NCBI GenBank assembly: GCA_012513595.1
Contig: JAAZBY010000412.1
Coordinates: forward strand, 1-5,426
Origin: Chloroflexota bacterium
GTDB taxonomy: Bacteria > Chloroflexota > Anaerolineae > UBA1429
Direction: 5' to 3'
Length of the DNA stretch: 5,426 nucleotides
Shown: in pieces, positions 5,318 to 5,426 of the stretch
Numbering within the stretch: position 1 is the stretch's first letter
Layout: each line of letters begins with the position of its first letter
Notes under the pieces: model-generated
The model's database searches: none
Seen by the model: the letters and a program-made list of their open reading frames with translations, nothing else
What the model was told of the DNA's origin: nothing
Position numbers and translations under genes: made by a program

Positions 5318-5384
5318 TGTGTGCCTTCGCGGGCTCTGCCGCGCGGCTTCGCGGTCCGCCGCGCGGCTTCGCGGTCCGCCGCGC
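5318..5384 (-). repeat. 20-bp tandem repeat, inverted relative to the left-edge array
   Basis: Two identical 20-bp units GCCGCGCGGCTTCGCGGTCC occupy 5338-5357 and 5358-5377. A degenerate unit precedes them (5318-5337) and a partial unit follows (5378-5384). The reverse complement of the unit matches the 20-bp fifth unit of the left array (85-104) at 17 of 20 positions. The remaining 42 bp to the window edge show no further feature. Confidence 0.85.
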
Positions 5385-5426
5385 AAGAGCGGCGCTGGGG
5401 CGCCGCACTCCATATCGGCCCGCCGC

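Overview
The window is GC-rich bacterial chromosome with three intact protein genes and an unusual amount of non-coding repeat DNA. Three things point to an uncultured Chloroflexota-type bacterium (Anaerolineae or a relative), at moderate confidence: the style of the M3 peptidase, the xylose-isomerase-like protein, and the dispersed repeats. The repeats include CCACGGAG/ACAGGATT palindromes, GTTGTCATTCCGAGCG inverted repeats, and GGTAG-hairpin-CCCC elements. No rRNA, tRNA, CRISPR array, transposase or phage gene is visible.

Layout from left to right. Positions 1-104 are a 21-bp tandem repeat. Positions 105-232 are a composite palindrome/hairpin repeat, and 261-315 a 55-bp inverted repeat. Positions 316-436 show nothing recognisable. 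Positions 442-477 are a solitary arm of the CCACGGAG palindrome, followed by a likely promoter (518-546). The genes then follow. An oligoendopeptidase F-type M3 zinc peptidase (593-2395, +) is followed by palindromic element B (2410-2667). A two-metal xylose/rhamnose-isomerase-like TIM-barrel protein (2696-3658, +) is followed by palindromic element C (3675-3885). A DUF368/PopT polyprenyl-phosphate translocase (3884-4750, -) has a convincing extended -10 promoter (4788-4817). From 4818 to the end the DNA is non-coding: a GC-rich spacer, a second GTTGTCATTCCGAGCG inverted repeat, a second copy of the composite palindrome/hairpin repeat, and a 20-bp tandem repeat. That last repeat is the reverse complement of the family at the left edge.

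The three proteins do not form an obvious pathway: peptide breakdown, sugar isomerisation, and lipid-carrier recycling for envelope synthesis. They look like independent housekeeping or catabolic units separated by repeats rather than an operon. The peptidase and isomerase genes are co-directional but about 300 bp of palindrome lies between them. The isomerase and popT genes converge on element C.

The part worth attention is the repeat architecture. Elements B and C are the same palindrome with a 42-bp asymmetric core, placed in opposite orientations on either side of the isomerase gene. The composite hairpin repeats near the two edges differ by compensatory changes in their outer stem, which suggests that the folded structure is being maintained. 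I see no strong evidence for a new defence or metabolic system in this window.
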